In this document: piece by piece, positions 40,746 to 53,400 of the stretch
How positions within the stretch are numbered: position 1 is the stretch's first letter
How the letters are laid out: every line of letters begins with the position of its first letter
DNA from: Pyxicephalus adspersus
Taxonomy: Eukaryota > Chordata > Amphibia > Anura > Pyxicephalidae
Assembly (NCBI RefSeq): GCF_032062135.1
Contig: NC_092861.1
Location: forward strand, 119,820,234-119,884,233
DNA length: 64,000 bases
Reading direction: 5' to 3'
Notes under the pieces: model-generated
What the model saw: the letters and a program-made list of their open reading frames with translations, nothing else
What the model was told of the DNA's origin: nothing
The model's database searches: none
Program-made: the position numbers and the translations under genes

Positions 40746-43700
40746 ATGGTAAGGCTTACAAACTTTTTCCGATTGCTGGCCTGGAAGCCTGTGAAGAAGT
40801 TTGATCCAAAACAACGATGGAAAACCCGGCTAGCGTTAACCTATGCTGTCAGCTCCTGGTTGGTCATCGGCGGCATCGCTTACGGATACTTTTTTACGAA
40901 GGATGAGACTGAAAGCACAAAAAATGGTGAGGCGCCACCTAGTGTCTAGAAGACGTATAGCTGCTTATGCATGGTTCCTGCTGCTGATTTCTGGGCACTG
41001 TCACGTGGTTTAAACATTTGTCCTTCATTCATTTTTCATTCATTTGAAACATCCTAAAGCGTACCTAAACTCAGAATTTTCAATTTACATAAAAGGGTAG
41101 ACAACCCTTTTATGTAAGGTAAAAATTCTTTTTGTTTATATTAAAAAAAGTTAAATAAAAAATGCAGCACTTCCCCCTTAATTCTCAATCCTCTAGGTGA
41201 TTGAGAATGAATGAGAGTGCAGAGCCTCCTGTATACCTACGTCATGCATCCCGGGAGGCTCTTGGGTCCTCTTTGGGAGCCCTTTCATCAAAAGGAAAAA
41301 ATTGCCGATCTCACGAATGATCATTCGTGAGATCGTCAAGTTTTTTCCCAATCCACGTCACCTGATCTCATACCTGTGTTGGGTGACGTAGGAGGAAGAT
41401 CCCAGAAGAAGAGGCGAAGATGGAGGCACCTGGCGTGCCGCCTCAAAGATGAATACTGGGATGGCGGGGGACCCGATGGAACCTCTGGATCGACTGCTCG
41501 GTGGGATTGAAGGTAACTGTGAGTTTTTTGTTTTGGGTAGTTTTGGGTTTACTTTCTCTTTTAGTGCAAAAGACTTGTAGACTCTCCCCAATGGGGGCTA
41601 GACTAGTGCCTGTTCATCTAAGTCCCTGGTGCCCAAAATGTAGCCCACAAGTGTGGCCGGCTGTACTTTAGACCTTTGGGTCACAGTGGGCTGCACAGGG
41701 ACCCTGGTGGACTACAGCACTGGGGCCGCCAGTTGTCAGGGCTGGCGTTAAACCCGGCAGCAGAATTGATGAGTTTCTGCTCCAGCAATGGAGAGAGTTT
41801 ATTAAGGAGGTGATGACACGTAAGATGTGGCTGTCACTAGGAACAAATGACTATTAGATGTAGTCTGTTCCTGCAAAAAAAAAGGGTACAGTACTGCCCC
41901 TTTGAGTCTTGATCTCCGCAGCGTCACGCAACCCAGGAATCTGGCTGCTCCTCCTGTGCATGCTCTGATCCCAGGCATGCGCAGAAGGAACCTTTTCATC
42001 AAAAGTAAAAAAAAATTACCAATTTCACGCATGTGCAGTGAGATCGTCAATTTTTTTCACAGTCTACGTCACCCGATCTAGTGCCTGCTCAGTGCGAGAT
42101 TAAGTGATGCTGGAAGAAGAGAGAAGATGATGTTGGCGCCGGACATTCCCCCTGCCCCCGGCTAAAGATGGATACCAGGAGGACATGAGACCTGATTAAA
42201 AAAACTTCCAGACGGACAGACTGATCTGCGGGATTAAAGGTAAGTGTTTTTATATTTGTTTTGGGTTTATTTACGCCAGGGGTCGGCAAACTTTTATGGC
42301 CACTAGGCCATTTCAGGGGTGGGGGGGAGCACACTAGGTCGGACCAGGGAATGCCCTTGGAAGTGAAATCCCTCTCCGTATGCCTTGTGGAGGAGAGGGT
42401 ATTCCCTTCAGGGAGCTTTCCCTATTTACCGCGGCGGTGTAAGTATCAATGCCGGCCGCGGTAAATAGGGGAGCAACAGCAAGGAGGCATCACCAGAGCT
42501 CTGGGGCTCCAGCAGCTCTGGTAGTTCCTAACGCTCCGGAGCCGTGGGTTGCCGTCCGGAATGGCCAGGGGGCTATAGGCCGGAACAAACTACCGGCTAG
42601 GCCGTATCTGGCCTAAAGGCCGGAGTTTGCCGACTCCAGATTTACGCTGTAATGACATATGACTGTCGTATGATCATCAGATTGTGAGCGCCACTGAGCA
42701 AGCACAGTGTAATTCAGAATTCCTGTAAACACAGAACAATGCATACATATTATGTTTATATAGGAAGTGACATCACAACACTTCTTCTTTAGCCCAGCCC
42801 TGGTAAAGGTCTTTTCTGATCGTTCTCCGTGTCAGGAGAACAAACGAGGGCTGTGCACACAATGCTGTTCAGTTCTATGGGGGGGGGGGGAAGGCAAGTG
42901 CTGAGAAAACCTCAGGACAGGATGTACAATCATACATATAACAGCCCTCAGGTACATTTTTTGTGTGTTTAATTTACCTGGACTTCAGCTTCAGTGTGTA
43001 TCTGTACCTAAAAGTTTTTGATGGGGAAGGTTAGGACTCTTGTCAGCTTTTACTGCAGTCTGGGGCTCCTTGGGGAAATTTTTTCTGTCTGGTAAAAAAA
43101 ATAAAAAAATGCTACAAGAACAGGAAGTGAGACAAAATCCTTCTAACAAAAACACAAACAAAAGTAAAAATTCTTTGACCTAAACTTAACTTTTTTACTT
43201 TACATAAAAGGGTATTTAAAAAAAAAGGTTCAGCACCGCCCTTTTGAGTATTGATTGCCACGGCTATCAAGACTAAATGGGAGTGCAGAGCCTCCTGGGA
43301 TACCTACATCATGCATCCCGTGAGGCTCTTGGCTGCTCTTGGCTGCTCTTGGCCATGCACAGAAGGGGGATTTTTCCACTAAGGGAAAGAGTACCTGCAA
43401 AGTGCGAGATTGGGTGACAAAGCCAGAGGACACAGAAGATGGCGGCGCCGGGCACTTCCTCTTCACATGAATAAAGAAGAATTCTAGGACGACTCTGGAG
43501 CGGATTGTAGAAAGGTCCAGCACCATCGAATGATCTGATGGACTAAAAGTGTGTGATTTTTTTAACCTATTTCTGCTCTAAATTAAAAGCAGTGTTCTTC
43601 CCAGCTACTTTTAGCCGGCACTTTTCAGTAATCCCATGGCTACTTTTGGGTGGTTAGTAAAAAAGTTGGGTTTCAATACAGTTCAATACACCACCCGCCT

Positions 43701-45811
43701 CCAGCTTCTTCCCACACGGCTTAAAAACATTTCTGGGGAAAATACAATAAAAAGAAATCTGTTATGAGATCCCCAAGAGGCTGCCATTGATGAGGTCTCC
43801 TTCTCAAAAATGCTAGCTGCTTGACAGTTAAAGTGGAATTAAAGTTCCAAATTTCAAATCACACAACCAGGCAGGTCTTATGCTTTCTTTTTCAGGCCAC
43901 GTTCCTTCTTCAATATTCTTTCCTATCTGTCTGATCACTCTGGGTATCTGGCAAAAAGCTGAGCTGCCCATGTTCACCTTCAGCTTTACCTGGAAATCCT
44001 GGCTTCCCCTACATGTGCTGGAAATGAATGAACTCCTGCATGGACGTTACATTATCCCAGCCCAGCCAATCAAGATAGCCAAAGATCGCCTACAGAAAGT
44101 GAAGAAATGGGCAGTGCCCTGTGTGGGTTTACTTCCACTTCAAGCCTCTTCTCGGGCTTCCAGTCACTGACTCAAAATAACTGCAGATATGGCCTCTGAG
44201 TTTATCCTGATCTGTGTACTTTTTTAGAAGCATTGATTGAAGCCAGTAGTCAGAATAAAGAATTTAGGGGTTGGCCCCATATGTGTCCCATGTTCTACAT
44301 GCAGTATACAAGGGCTCCCCAGCATTGCAGCAGGAATATCGTGTTCCTGCATTAGAGCAAGGTGAATGAACAAATGAGCAACAATAACCTCTATGTTCCG
44401 GATCCTGAAATTTTTGAACATCTTAAATTTATCCATCCAGGCAAAGCACTCCTTTTTTAACTCTCTCCTTAACCAGCAGCTCAGGCATTATTCCACCTAG
44501 CCATGAGGAGATGGTAAATGCCAGGAAATTCCTTAATACTTCTGGGCATGCAGGGGCATGTAATTAAGGCTGGCTACACACATGCAAAAATTGTCATTGG
44601 AAAGGATCTCTCACAATCCTTTACAACGACAAAAGTCTGAAAGATGCATGAAGGAGCACTGTACAAACAGTACCGTTCTGCTGTATGTAGGGGGAGAAAC
44701 GAACGAGCGGCACCCCGCTGCATTCTCCCCCCTTCACTTTCATTACGATTGTTCTTCGTCTGTAGCCAGGATAGTCGTCAGAGCAACAAGCGCTGTACAC
44801 ACGCCAGATTCTCGACGGATATCAGTCCTGAGGCAATTATCGGACGAGAATTATCTGACATGCAGACATAGCCTTACTCCCCTTCCCAATCCTTAGTCTT
44901 GTGTAAGACTTACACAGGGTGCAATTTTCCGGCTTGATACAGCAAGGAAAGGAAGTTGATGCTGTTGGGAAGGATGGTATTAAAGCCAAAAACCCAAAAT
45001 ACTCACCTGACCGTTTTACCTACGCCTTTCCACAATATACAATATATTTCTACAATTTTGACCTGCTGATGGTGGATATTTAGAATTAGAACTTTAGTTC
45101 TGCTTTAAATAGAACCTATTGCTTTATTGTTCTCAATATAAAGATATCCTATATTTTTCAGCATAATAGTCTTTTATTTATGACAAAAGTGCCACATCCC
45201 TAAATATATTTATTTATCATGCTCTAGAAAATCACAGGTTCATTTAAAAAAAAAAAAGACATTACGCTATCTCCTTATTGCATTGCAAACTGTGTGACCG
45301 TGCATTTCCGATTGGGCAGGCCACTAACTCTGGATGGCTGCAGAGCATAAAGTGCTAGGAAGAAGATCCCCAAAATGGGTAATCAAAGGAAGAATAATGC
45401 ATGTCATTCATCCATCATGCCCTTGTCTGAAAATCTGGCTTCCTACTTTAATGAGAAAATGTGTAAATCCCTTTCACTTATGAATCATACTGTGGGTAAA
45501 TAAATCCAATGTGAAATAATTTTGGTTGAATCTTGGCTGAAAGCATGTAATAATGAACCCTATGTACTTTAAAATTGTGTCACATCTACAAGACTTTCTA
45601 TAAACATCTTTTCCTCTTTGCAGATAATAAAAGTTCAAAAGACACAGAGTTGGATGAGTTGGATGAGTTGGATCAAGAAATATTAGAAGGCAAGGAAGTA
45701 TATTCTGCCAAATTTATTTACAATGACACCTACATACCTTTGTCTAAAAAACTTGCTGGATTTTTTAAACCATATGAAAAATCAGCTGAGAAGAGCCCCA
45801 AAGAATCCTAA
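40746..45811 (+). CDS. smim26: Small integral membrane protein 26, two coding exons
   Basis: Exons are 40746-40926 and 45624-45811, joined in frame by a GT-AG intron into 369 nt (122 aa plus stop). The N-terminus is basic (FRLLAWKPVKKFDPKQRWK). One membrane segment spans about residues 29-50 (LTYAVSSWLVIGGIAYGYFF). An acidic stretch follows (DELDELDQEILEGKE), then a conserved tail with SAKFIYNDTYIPLSKK. The WLVIGG membrane part and the tail correspond to human SMIM26 (95 aa), and its place right after sec23b agrees. Human SMIM26 is described as mitochondrial, and the N-terminus here would suit that. The frog protein is longer because of the N-terminus and the acidic linker. A GTG-initiated frame six codons upstream is not needed. 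Confidence 0.85.
41055..41530. repeat. Family C repeat in smim26 intron
   Basis: The left edge is AAAGCGTACCTAAACTCAGA, the inverse of the edge at about 795-815. It contains GATCTCACGAATGATCATTCGTGAGATC, an inverted repeat, and a GTCACCTGATCTC block. Confidence 0.65.
41820..42250. repeat. Family C repeat in smim26 intron
   Basis: Blocks CATGCGCAGAAGGAAC, ACGTCACCCGATCTAGTGCC and GATCTGCGGGATTAAAGGTA match the other copies. It directly precedes the hAT-type element at 42277. Confidence 0.6.
42277..42639 (+). mobile_element. hAT-type non-autonomous element with target-site duplication
   Basis: The termini are CAGGGGTCGGCAAAC and GTTTGCCGACTCCAG, inverted with two mismatches in fifteen. The 8 bases ATTTACGC occur directly on both sides (42269-42276 and 42640-42647), a perfect target-site duplication of hAT length. 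The element is 363 bp with no coding capacity. A reverse relative is at 34574-34937. Confidence 0.85.
43140..43570. repeat. Family C repeat in smim26 intron
   Basis: Blocks TACATAAAAGGGTA, GCAGAGCCTCCTGGGATACC, CATCATGCATCCCGTGAGGC and GTGCGAGATTGGGTGAC match the family. TTGGCTGCTC is tandemly repeated at about 43330. Confidence 0.6.
43590..43745. repeat. hAT-like fragment
   Basis: CAGTGTTCTTCCCAGCTAC at its left edge, and a body reading TAGCCGGCACTTTTCAGTAA and CACCACCCGCC, match in reverse the element at 31659-31824. The right edge is not clear. Confidence 0.4.
43826..44172. repeat. Family D repeat in smim26 intron
   Basis: Left edge AAAGTGGAATTAAAGTTCC. Internal CACAACCAGGCAGGTCTTAT and CAGCCAATCAAGATAGCCAA match the copy at 46553-46870. 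The right edge TTACTTCCACTT is inverted to the left one. Confidence 0.55.
44567..44876 (-). repeat. Family A inverted-repeat element (reverse) in smim26 intron
   Basis: The edges are AGGCTGGCTACACACATGCA and GACATGCAGACATAGCCTTA. The palindrome ATTGGAAAGGATCTCTCACA / TCCTTTACAACGAC sits at the left, and TATCAGTCCTGAGGCAATTA near the right. Confidence 0.75.
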
Positions 45812-46159
45812 TATATTCTGCATTAAATCCTGTTTTGATCATATGGATGAGATCTTTTCTTGGGTTTTGTTACATAAACTGGGAAAGGAATATTCCTTTT
45901 TTTCATCAATGATTGTGAATGACTGTGGTATATTATAAGCAACTTTCTTAGTAAATATGCAATTCTTACAACATACCTATTGAAACATAACAGTTTTTTT
46001 TTGGAGTGTGGTATACAGGCACTTTGATCATCATATTCCATCACAATGAAAGCTACCTGCCTAAAGTTCACATTTAATACAGGTGACAGGTTCACTTTCA
46101 GTTCTGTACTGAATGTAAGCTTCTCTGTTATTTATGGTTGCAGAACAAGATGTTTTTGA

Positions 46160-46165
46160 AATAAA
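46160..46165 (+). promoter_or_regulatory. Candidate polyadenylation signal of smim26
   Basis: AATAAA lies about 350 bases after the smim26 stop codon. It is followed by a T/G-rich stretch within 30 bases. Confidence 0.5.
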
Positions 46166-46552
46166 CAAAATCTGTACAGTAGTGTCACTGGAATGTAATA
46201 TTTATTAGAAGCCCTCACTTTTGCAGATTACATCATTCAAAGCAGTAACCTGTGAGCAATATACATTACTTTTGTAACAGTATAGCAAAATACCAACAGT
46301 TCACATTGCACAATATTACAGGTATGCAATTTCAGTAGAACCTTGCCCTAATAGACACTAAGCCAAATATTGCTGAGTACAGTGAAGTGCTTGTTTTTTT
46401 GTTCTTATATTCTAACATTGCTGGTCATATCTCTAAATATAAAGGGCATAAAGGTAACTGCAAACCATCAGGAGTAAACATACATTGCAAAGAGGTTAAA
46501 AGACATTGAAAGAGGTTAAACGCATGGTGTTTTCAGATGCCATGGAGTTGCT

Positions 46553-46870
46553 TTAAAGTGGAAATAAAATTCCACTTTACAAATATGCCATCAGGCAGGG
46601 TTTTATTGCAAGAGACAAGGACAGTACAGAAGACGGGACAGGAGATGTCCCTTCTGCAATAGGTTGTCTTGTTTGCTTGATCCCGGTCCCATTTAGCAAA
46701 ATGCACTGAGCTGTGCATGCATTGATTGCCTTGATGCCCTGCACATCCTGGATTCCACTGTGGGGTTAGGACTGGATAAACTGCGGGAGTTACATCATCC
46801 TAGCCCAGCCAATTAAGATAGCCAAAGATCAGAATATGTGGAAGAAAGAAGATAGACACCCTATAAACAA
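46553..46870. repeat. Family D repeat
   Basis: It starts AAAGTGGAAATAAAATTCC. It contains ATGCCATCAGGCAGGGTTTT, GATGTCCCTTCTGCAATAGG and CCCAGCCAATTAAGATAGCC. The same block order is seen at 57595-57880. Confidence 0.55.
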
Positions 46871-47000
46871 AACCTAAATAAACATTTTTTTTCTTTAAAG
46901 CTTCTCAGTTTGTAAAAGAGTTGCACTGATGTATTTAGTTAAGTAGTATCTCATTGCTGTGCAGCACCCATGTTAGTTAGCCCTAACTGATGTTTTATAT

Positions 47001-47230
47001 CAGTGGTCGCCAACCTTTTCGGACCGGCAGACCACTAAATTTACGTCGAACAGCGGATCACTAAATTAAGAAACTTCCCCTTTAGAGTCGTCATGATGTC
47101 AGAACCCACCGACTCAGGCTCAGACCTGCGATGGGAGAGTGGGTGGGTTGTGTCAAGAGACCCACACAACCCAGGCACTTCTCTGAGCCAGCGATCCGTA
47201 CAGGGGACATGGTCTGCGGCTCTAGCCAAA
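47001..47230 (+). repeat. hAT-like element, right end missing
   Basis: The left terminus CAGTGGTCGCCAACCTTTTC and the body (GCAGACCACTAAATTTACG, CTGCGATGGGAGAGTGGGTG, GGTCTGCGGCTCTAGCCAA) match the complete element at 47963-48303 until about 47230. No right terminus follows. Confidence 0.6.
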
Positions 47231-47659
47231 CTGATATCATTAGCTCAGCCTAGGCAAAGTATTGTGCCTGAAGCTCAAGGACAGTTTTTAAGATTTTAGG
47301 TAATTAAAGGTGATTCATTTTAATTTATTTGCTTTTGCTTTATATTATGACATATGAATTTATGGATTTAGAATTAAAACTAAGGGTATTCTTTATACTT
47401 CTCTGATAACACTACTTGAAATCATGTTGTAGTCAGATAGAGGGTGCCTAGTTGATGCTGAGGTCAATACTCATATCTTCTCCCAAGACTGGGTTAATCT
47501 TGGTGTAGCATTTTTTGGAAAAATAAATCAGTATATTTAAAAATCAAATCCTGATTTTCATAATTAGATTCAATATTTTTTCCTTAGTATGGTAAAAAAA
47601 ATGCCAGGATGCAAACGTATCCCCTTCCTTTCATGTACTACAGACATGACTGCCACTGC

Positions 47660-47850
47660 AAATTTTTTTTTTGTGATTGTTCACAGTCACAGACATTACA
47701 AACTAGCGCTGTACACACAATGCAATTCTGTTCTATGGAGAGGGGAGAATGAGTGATTGGCACCTCCACTGCACTCGTTCCCATAGGAGTGCATAGCAGT
47801 CATTCCCAATTGGTTATTCATCAAGTCTTCAGTCTCTGATTGTCTTCTAC
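47660..47850 (-). repeat. Diverged family A fragment
   Basis: Blocks GCGCTGTACACACAATGCA, TTCTGTTCTATGGAGAGGGG and GGAGTGCATAGCAGTCATTC match other worn family A copies. Another worn fragment is at about 42810-42940. Confidence 0.5.
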
Positions 47851-47962
47851 AGCATGACTCCAATCACCAACCAATATTTTTGCACAGTGTCCTATAGTTA
47901 CCATATCCTACAGTAAGTCTAAGGCCAATGAAAGCTAATGTTGTTATATGAATAGTATAAGT

Positions 47963-48303
47963 CAGCGGTCGCCAACCTTTTTGGTCTCGCGGACCACTAA
48001 AATCCCTGTCTCCTGACCGCGCATGAGCGGGGAACCGGTTGTCAATTAAAAGGGGAGGAACCTCTCCCATAGTGATGTCATAACACCATAACCTGACCAG
48101 TCTGCCATCGCAAATCTGAGCCTGCAATGGGAGAGTGGGTTGTGTCGTGAAACACAGCCCGCCCACTTCCCTGAGCCAGGAATTTGCGCGCACGGGAGAC
48201 GTGGTCCATGGCTCTGGCCAGTGCGACCCCCCGGCGGGGTCCTTCTCCTGACCCCACTCGGGTGCACCGGCCAGAGCCGCAGACCACCAGTTGGCGACCG
48301 CTG
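47963..48303 (+). mobile_element. hAT-type non-autonomous element with perfect ends
   Basis: The 14-base termini CAGCGGTCGCCAAC and GTTGGCGACCGCTG are perfect inverted copies. The 8-base target-site duplication GTATAAGT is perfect (47955-47962 and 48304-48311). The element is 341 bp and has no coding capacity. It is GC-richer than its surroundings. Confidence 0.9.
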
Positions 48304-49497
48304 GTATAAGTGGTCATTTAATGACATCAGGAGCCAGATATAAGGCCTACTATATGTAAGCTGATGATCACTGTAAAGATATAGAAGCTATTCACATTTA
48401 TCTGAATTTTATTATTACACAGTATATAGCACCGATATATTACACAGCACTTTACAAAGTTCATAGTTATGTCACTAGCTGTCCCTCCCAATCTAAACTA
48501 CATATATGAGAACCATTCTACCTGCTATATGATCTTCAGAGCCTGGTATCCCACCTTACTGCTTATCCTAAATCCTGGGCCCCCTTTACAGACTACATTG
48601 TTGCAAGACAATGCTCAAGCATGCAAAATAATGTCCGATTGACCCATACTGCTGACCTTTAATTTTACAGCCTGGATGTTGCTGTGAAGGGGATCAGAGA
48701 TGGCTCATACTACAAATTCTAGTAACTATTCTAGTTCTGTTAAAATGCTTTACATATATAATAATTTGGATTTGGTGTTGTGTTGTCTGCTTGACTTTGT
48801 GCATTAGTTTTTGCCATTAAGCTATATACTAGATATTTAGATTTCTTTGGCTCCTTTGTTATGAGAGTACAACAAGCACCCAAATTGGAACAAAGTACAA
48901 CTTCCAACATAATTTACACACGGTCAATGTACAGGAGACATGAGATCATTGCAAAGATAGTGTCCATATTTCAAAACAAAACCTTCATTACATATTCTTT
49001 GTGACTATGAATGACAACTGTAAGACATATATTTCTCCTCGTATTGTTCTTCTTTACATATTAGTTCAGAAAGAAAAATTTAACTGTACATAATATTGTT
49101 TTATACAAAAAGGAAGATTTGTGGATTTAGGCACATGCCAGGGTAGCAGAACATCTCTATATCCAATATTACCTACGCAAGGATGGGTAGTGCATGCTGT
49201 TATAATGTGTTTTACTTTGGTAGTGAAAAGATTTAATTGGTGGCAGCCACATCAGCTGCACATTCACCTTCCAATAGCTTTATTGATGTGGTGTTCAGCC
49301 ATCAGAAGTGACAACATTAGTCTGATACTTTGATTTTGATTAAGCATTGATTTTGATTAAGCATTTGATTTGTCCATTTCTTCCAAACGACAGAGATAGT
49401 CCCTAGTGGCTGAATGCCCTGGGTCAGACTGGCCTACCAAAGGACCGGAAGAACCCCCCCCCAGTGATATACCTCCAAAATGCCATATATGTTTTTA

Positions 49498-49805
49498 TTT
49501 GCTATAATATTACACAGTATAATGCCAACATATTACACAGCACTTTACAAGGTTTCATAGTCATGTTACTAACTGTCACGCACAATCTAATGTCCTTACC
49601 ATAGTCATATGTCTTTAGGACAGTCTAAGGTCAATTTTTGTGCCAAATAACCTAACTGCATGTTTTTGGAATGTGGGAGGAAACCGGAGTAAAACACAGG
49701 GAGAACCTGCAAACTTTATGCAGATAGTGTCCTGGCCGAGATTCAAACCTGGGACCTAGCACTGCAAATGCCAGAGTGCTATCCTTTGAGCCACCGTGCT
49801 ACTAT
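49498..49805 (-). mobile_element. tRNA-derived SINE (reverse, nearly complete)
   Basis: It is the reverse of the SINE at 19177-19503: AACATATTACACAGCACTTT, ATAGTCATATGTCTTTAGGA, AACTGCATGTTTTTGGAATG, a CAAACCTGGGACCTAGCACT B-box region, and CTTTGAGCCACCGTGCTAC at the A-box end. A partial 3' copy lies at 48416-48500. Confidence 0.8.
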
Positions 49806-50444
49806 ATATGAGAACTTATGAGAATATAAAAAAAATGTTCCATTGTGCCAGAAATGCTGTATGTTTTGGCAGGGGCCCCTCCTTACTTTTTTAGTGGGTC
49901 TCAACTCTGCAGATGTCTATAATATATAGAAGAGAGCAGACCCCAGTTCCCCAGATCTGTGTAGGTTCCGAATGTGTATGTATGTATTTGATTAGTGAAA
50001 GCATTACACCATCCAGACCTTTTAGGATTTATAAATGTTTAGCCTAAAAGTAATAATGAAAATGCACTTTGGGTTCATCCAATCACTTTGTGCATATTAT
50101 TTCTTTATAGTTTGCACACCTAGGGGCTCCTGGCAGAGGTGTGCCTTTTGCTTACATACATTGTGTTATTGGGGGTCACTTTTTGTGCTAAAAGATGTCC
50201 TTCTTTCTCATCTGAAAAAGTTCAAACTTATAAAAACATATGTGTTCTTTCAAGTAAACAAAATGACATATATGAAAACTAATAAACATAAGCAAAACTC
50301 CTGGTAAAAGAGGAATCAGAAATTAGAATTTAAATGTTGCTTCCGTTGTAGTGAGGAGTTTGAGTCCCTCCCCAGCACCCAGTACATATCAGCCAGTTTG
50401 CACTCCCTCCCCCCTAGTAATCTCTGGACTTTGTAAGAGCAGAC

Positions 50445-53400
50445 ATGGCTTGCTTGTGTCTGCTTGTCCTGAGCTTGTTCTCCTTGTGTGCTACCCAAGT
50501 GATAGCTGAAGAAAATAGAATTGAAGGCCCACCACCATTTTGCGGCTCATATGAATGCCCCAGGTATCAAGTGCTGAGGAGATACAATGTAAGTCTCTTT
50601 TTATTATATAAAAAACCAAAATGTGTTTTTTTTTACATTTTACAAAAACAAAATGTTTACATACATTTTATGTAATTTTATTGTATTTTGACAAATAGCT
50701 TTTAGCTTTTTTACATTGATAAAGTATAGCAACTTCAGCAATAACCTGTTTAAACTTTTAATAAATGCCTTTTAAATGCCAAATTGATTGACAAATATTG
50801 GATTTCTGAGAATGAAGAGTTAAATCTCTTAGGTTAAAGAGTTACTAGAATCTTTATCTGCTACCTAAAGGTCAGATTTAGTGATTGTGATGGTGATCTA
50901 CTATTTACTTTATCTGTCAGCTGAATTATTTTATGTATCCATGTACAGACAACCAATAATTGTTAGTGATGGTTTCCAGCTACAGTAAAAGGCATGAATT
51001 CTGTATGGACAAGGATGTTCTAATCTGTAAAAAAGGGGAGATGAGCAGAAGGCTCCCCAACATCCTCAGTAGGAAACAATGGCCATGTGTTATGATCATT
51101 GGAGATCCAGCCCAATGGATCAATGCAGAATAAAATCAAAAACATATACTGTATATTTTTGCAATATGAGATTGTTTCTTGCATTTTATCCCTGCAGATA
51201 CAGAAAAGTACTTGTTGATATGCCAGAAATGTTCTCAGCTTTTAATTTCTTATTGTGGGCCCACAAGTGATAACACACAGGATTTTGGTGAACTGAGTGG
51301 TATCAGCCCTGACCAAGTGTCCTGCTTAACCACTACTACTGTCTTCATCTAGGGACTATAAAAAAAAAATATGAACTTCTTCTTGAAACCAGAGATCTTT
51401 TGAACACTACCAGTTGCTCCATTAAATACACTTAGAAAATATAAAACTTTTACATTTTTATATTTTTATTAGTATTTATTGGCTCAACAATTGGTAGTGT
51501 TCATAAGATCCCTGGTTTCACAAAGAACCTGACCTGATCTACCCTCCCGCAGTCAAAAATCTTTTTGGATGCTTTCTGTCTTCTTATTAACAATGTTTGC
51601 TTTCATGTTCTGGTTGCATTGGTGAAAAAGTTACTTTTTAGAAAGTTGAGAACATATGAAAGGCACTTTTAGTTGTGAACATTTCTAACTATTGAAATTT
51701 CTACTAGGGATGAGTGAGCGAGTTTTTAAAACTCAATCTGGCGGCGAATTCGGCTGTTCTCGCTTACCGAAATTGACTCCGGTGTAAATTTGCCGATCGA
51801 GCTTGAATTTGGAAAAAAAAAAAAGAAGATTTCTGGCTGCGCTGATCAATGAAATTTAACCTCTAGTGCCCGAAGATGTTCTCAATGAATGTGCTTGTTT
51901 GATCTACTGATTTTGCGGTTGGAGTCAAGTGGTGGCCTATGCTTAATCCTTTCTTGGCCCACTGATCCAGAAACAAAGAAACAACTTGTTCTTACTGTGC
52001 CAAACAAAGTCACCCCAGGACGCCTCTATCACAGTGTTACATAAAATCCCTTTACATTAGCACTAGGCGCTTAGTCACCCAAGTAGACTTTTAATCAAAC
52101 CTTTTGCAAGTTCCAATAAGGTCTGGATTTGGAAAATATATTTGGATAAGAGCTTTTTTATTAAAATTGTTGTAAGCCTTATTAGCAGTTGTATATATAG
52201 TTAGCTTAATTCCAAACATGTTTTATAATTAAAGCCCAACTGAAACTTCAGTGTAATTCTCCTAAATACATTCCAGATGGATAAAGACAATAGATGTGCA
52301 AAGTTTTCCAGTACCAAAAAGCCAGTCCCCTGCCAGCAGCTTTAGAGGTCAGACACAGCCACTAATGAGTCTGACCTATAGCTCTGCAAAAAGCAAAGCC
52401 CCTGGTCACTAATGATTGGACAGCTTGGTAAGTACAATAGGGTGGTAGGAACCCAAGAGCTCCTCTTTTCTGCTCTAAAGCCCAAAAAGACCAATAGCCA
52501 TCCTACCTCCTTCAAAGCCCTTTAGTTCCCCTCTCTTAGTTCTGGGATTTTTCTAATTGTAAGAAAACCCTCACACCACTTAACCAGTAGTTCAGCTTTA
52601 GATGCACAAACCTAAAACCTCAAGTTAACTGTAAGTACACAGCACACTTTTCTGTTTTTAACACTTAGGCAAAAAAGTAATCTCGTCTGTTACTAGTTTT
52701 AAACATTTTAGGTAAAATTTGTCTAGGGGTAGATGGCAATGCCATGCGGTTACTTTGGACAAATTTATGAAAGATCTAAATAAATATGAAACTGTTGAAA
52801 ATCTAGAACAACCAAGCACATCTAAAAAACTAAAAAAATGAAAAAAAAAAAAAAACAGTTTTGATCACCCTATTTCAGTTTGCAGGTCAGAAGGTCAACT
52901 GCAGGTCATGAACATTTTTAAGAATTTCAGAATGACCTCTGAATGAGACCGTAAAGCATAACTGTCTATTGACCCATTTTCTAATTCTGCTTTCTGTAAT
53001 AAAACTCCTGTTGCTGGTCTGATTCCACACTTCCAGGTGTGCAGAATAGTGTGTTAGCCGCTGGCAACTGTGGTTCCTTCGACTGATCCCTACATCACTA
53101 TTGTGACCTGCAGTGATGAGAAGTCAGAAGGAGGTAACTCAGTGGCCAAAGACGGGACACCCTATTCCACCAGCTGGAGGATTTAGATCAGAACCAGAAA
53201 GTTACAGAATGAAGTTTCAGCTCATGGTATGACAGACAGGTATGTAAAAATAGCTTCTTCAAGGCATTGTGCATGTATTTATTACCCCCTTAAAGGAATG
53301 TTCTTGTCCAAGATGGAAGCCTTGTGAAATTAAAAAACCTCAGACACATGGTATACATAACACAGACACAGAAAAATATCACAAATAGCTTTCAAAACAT

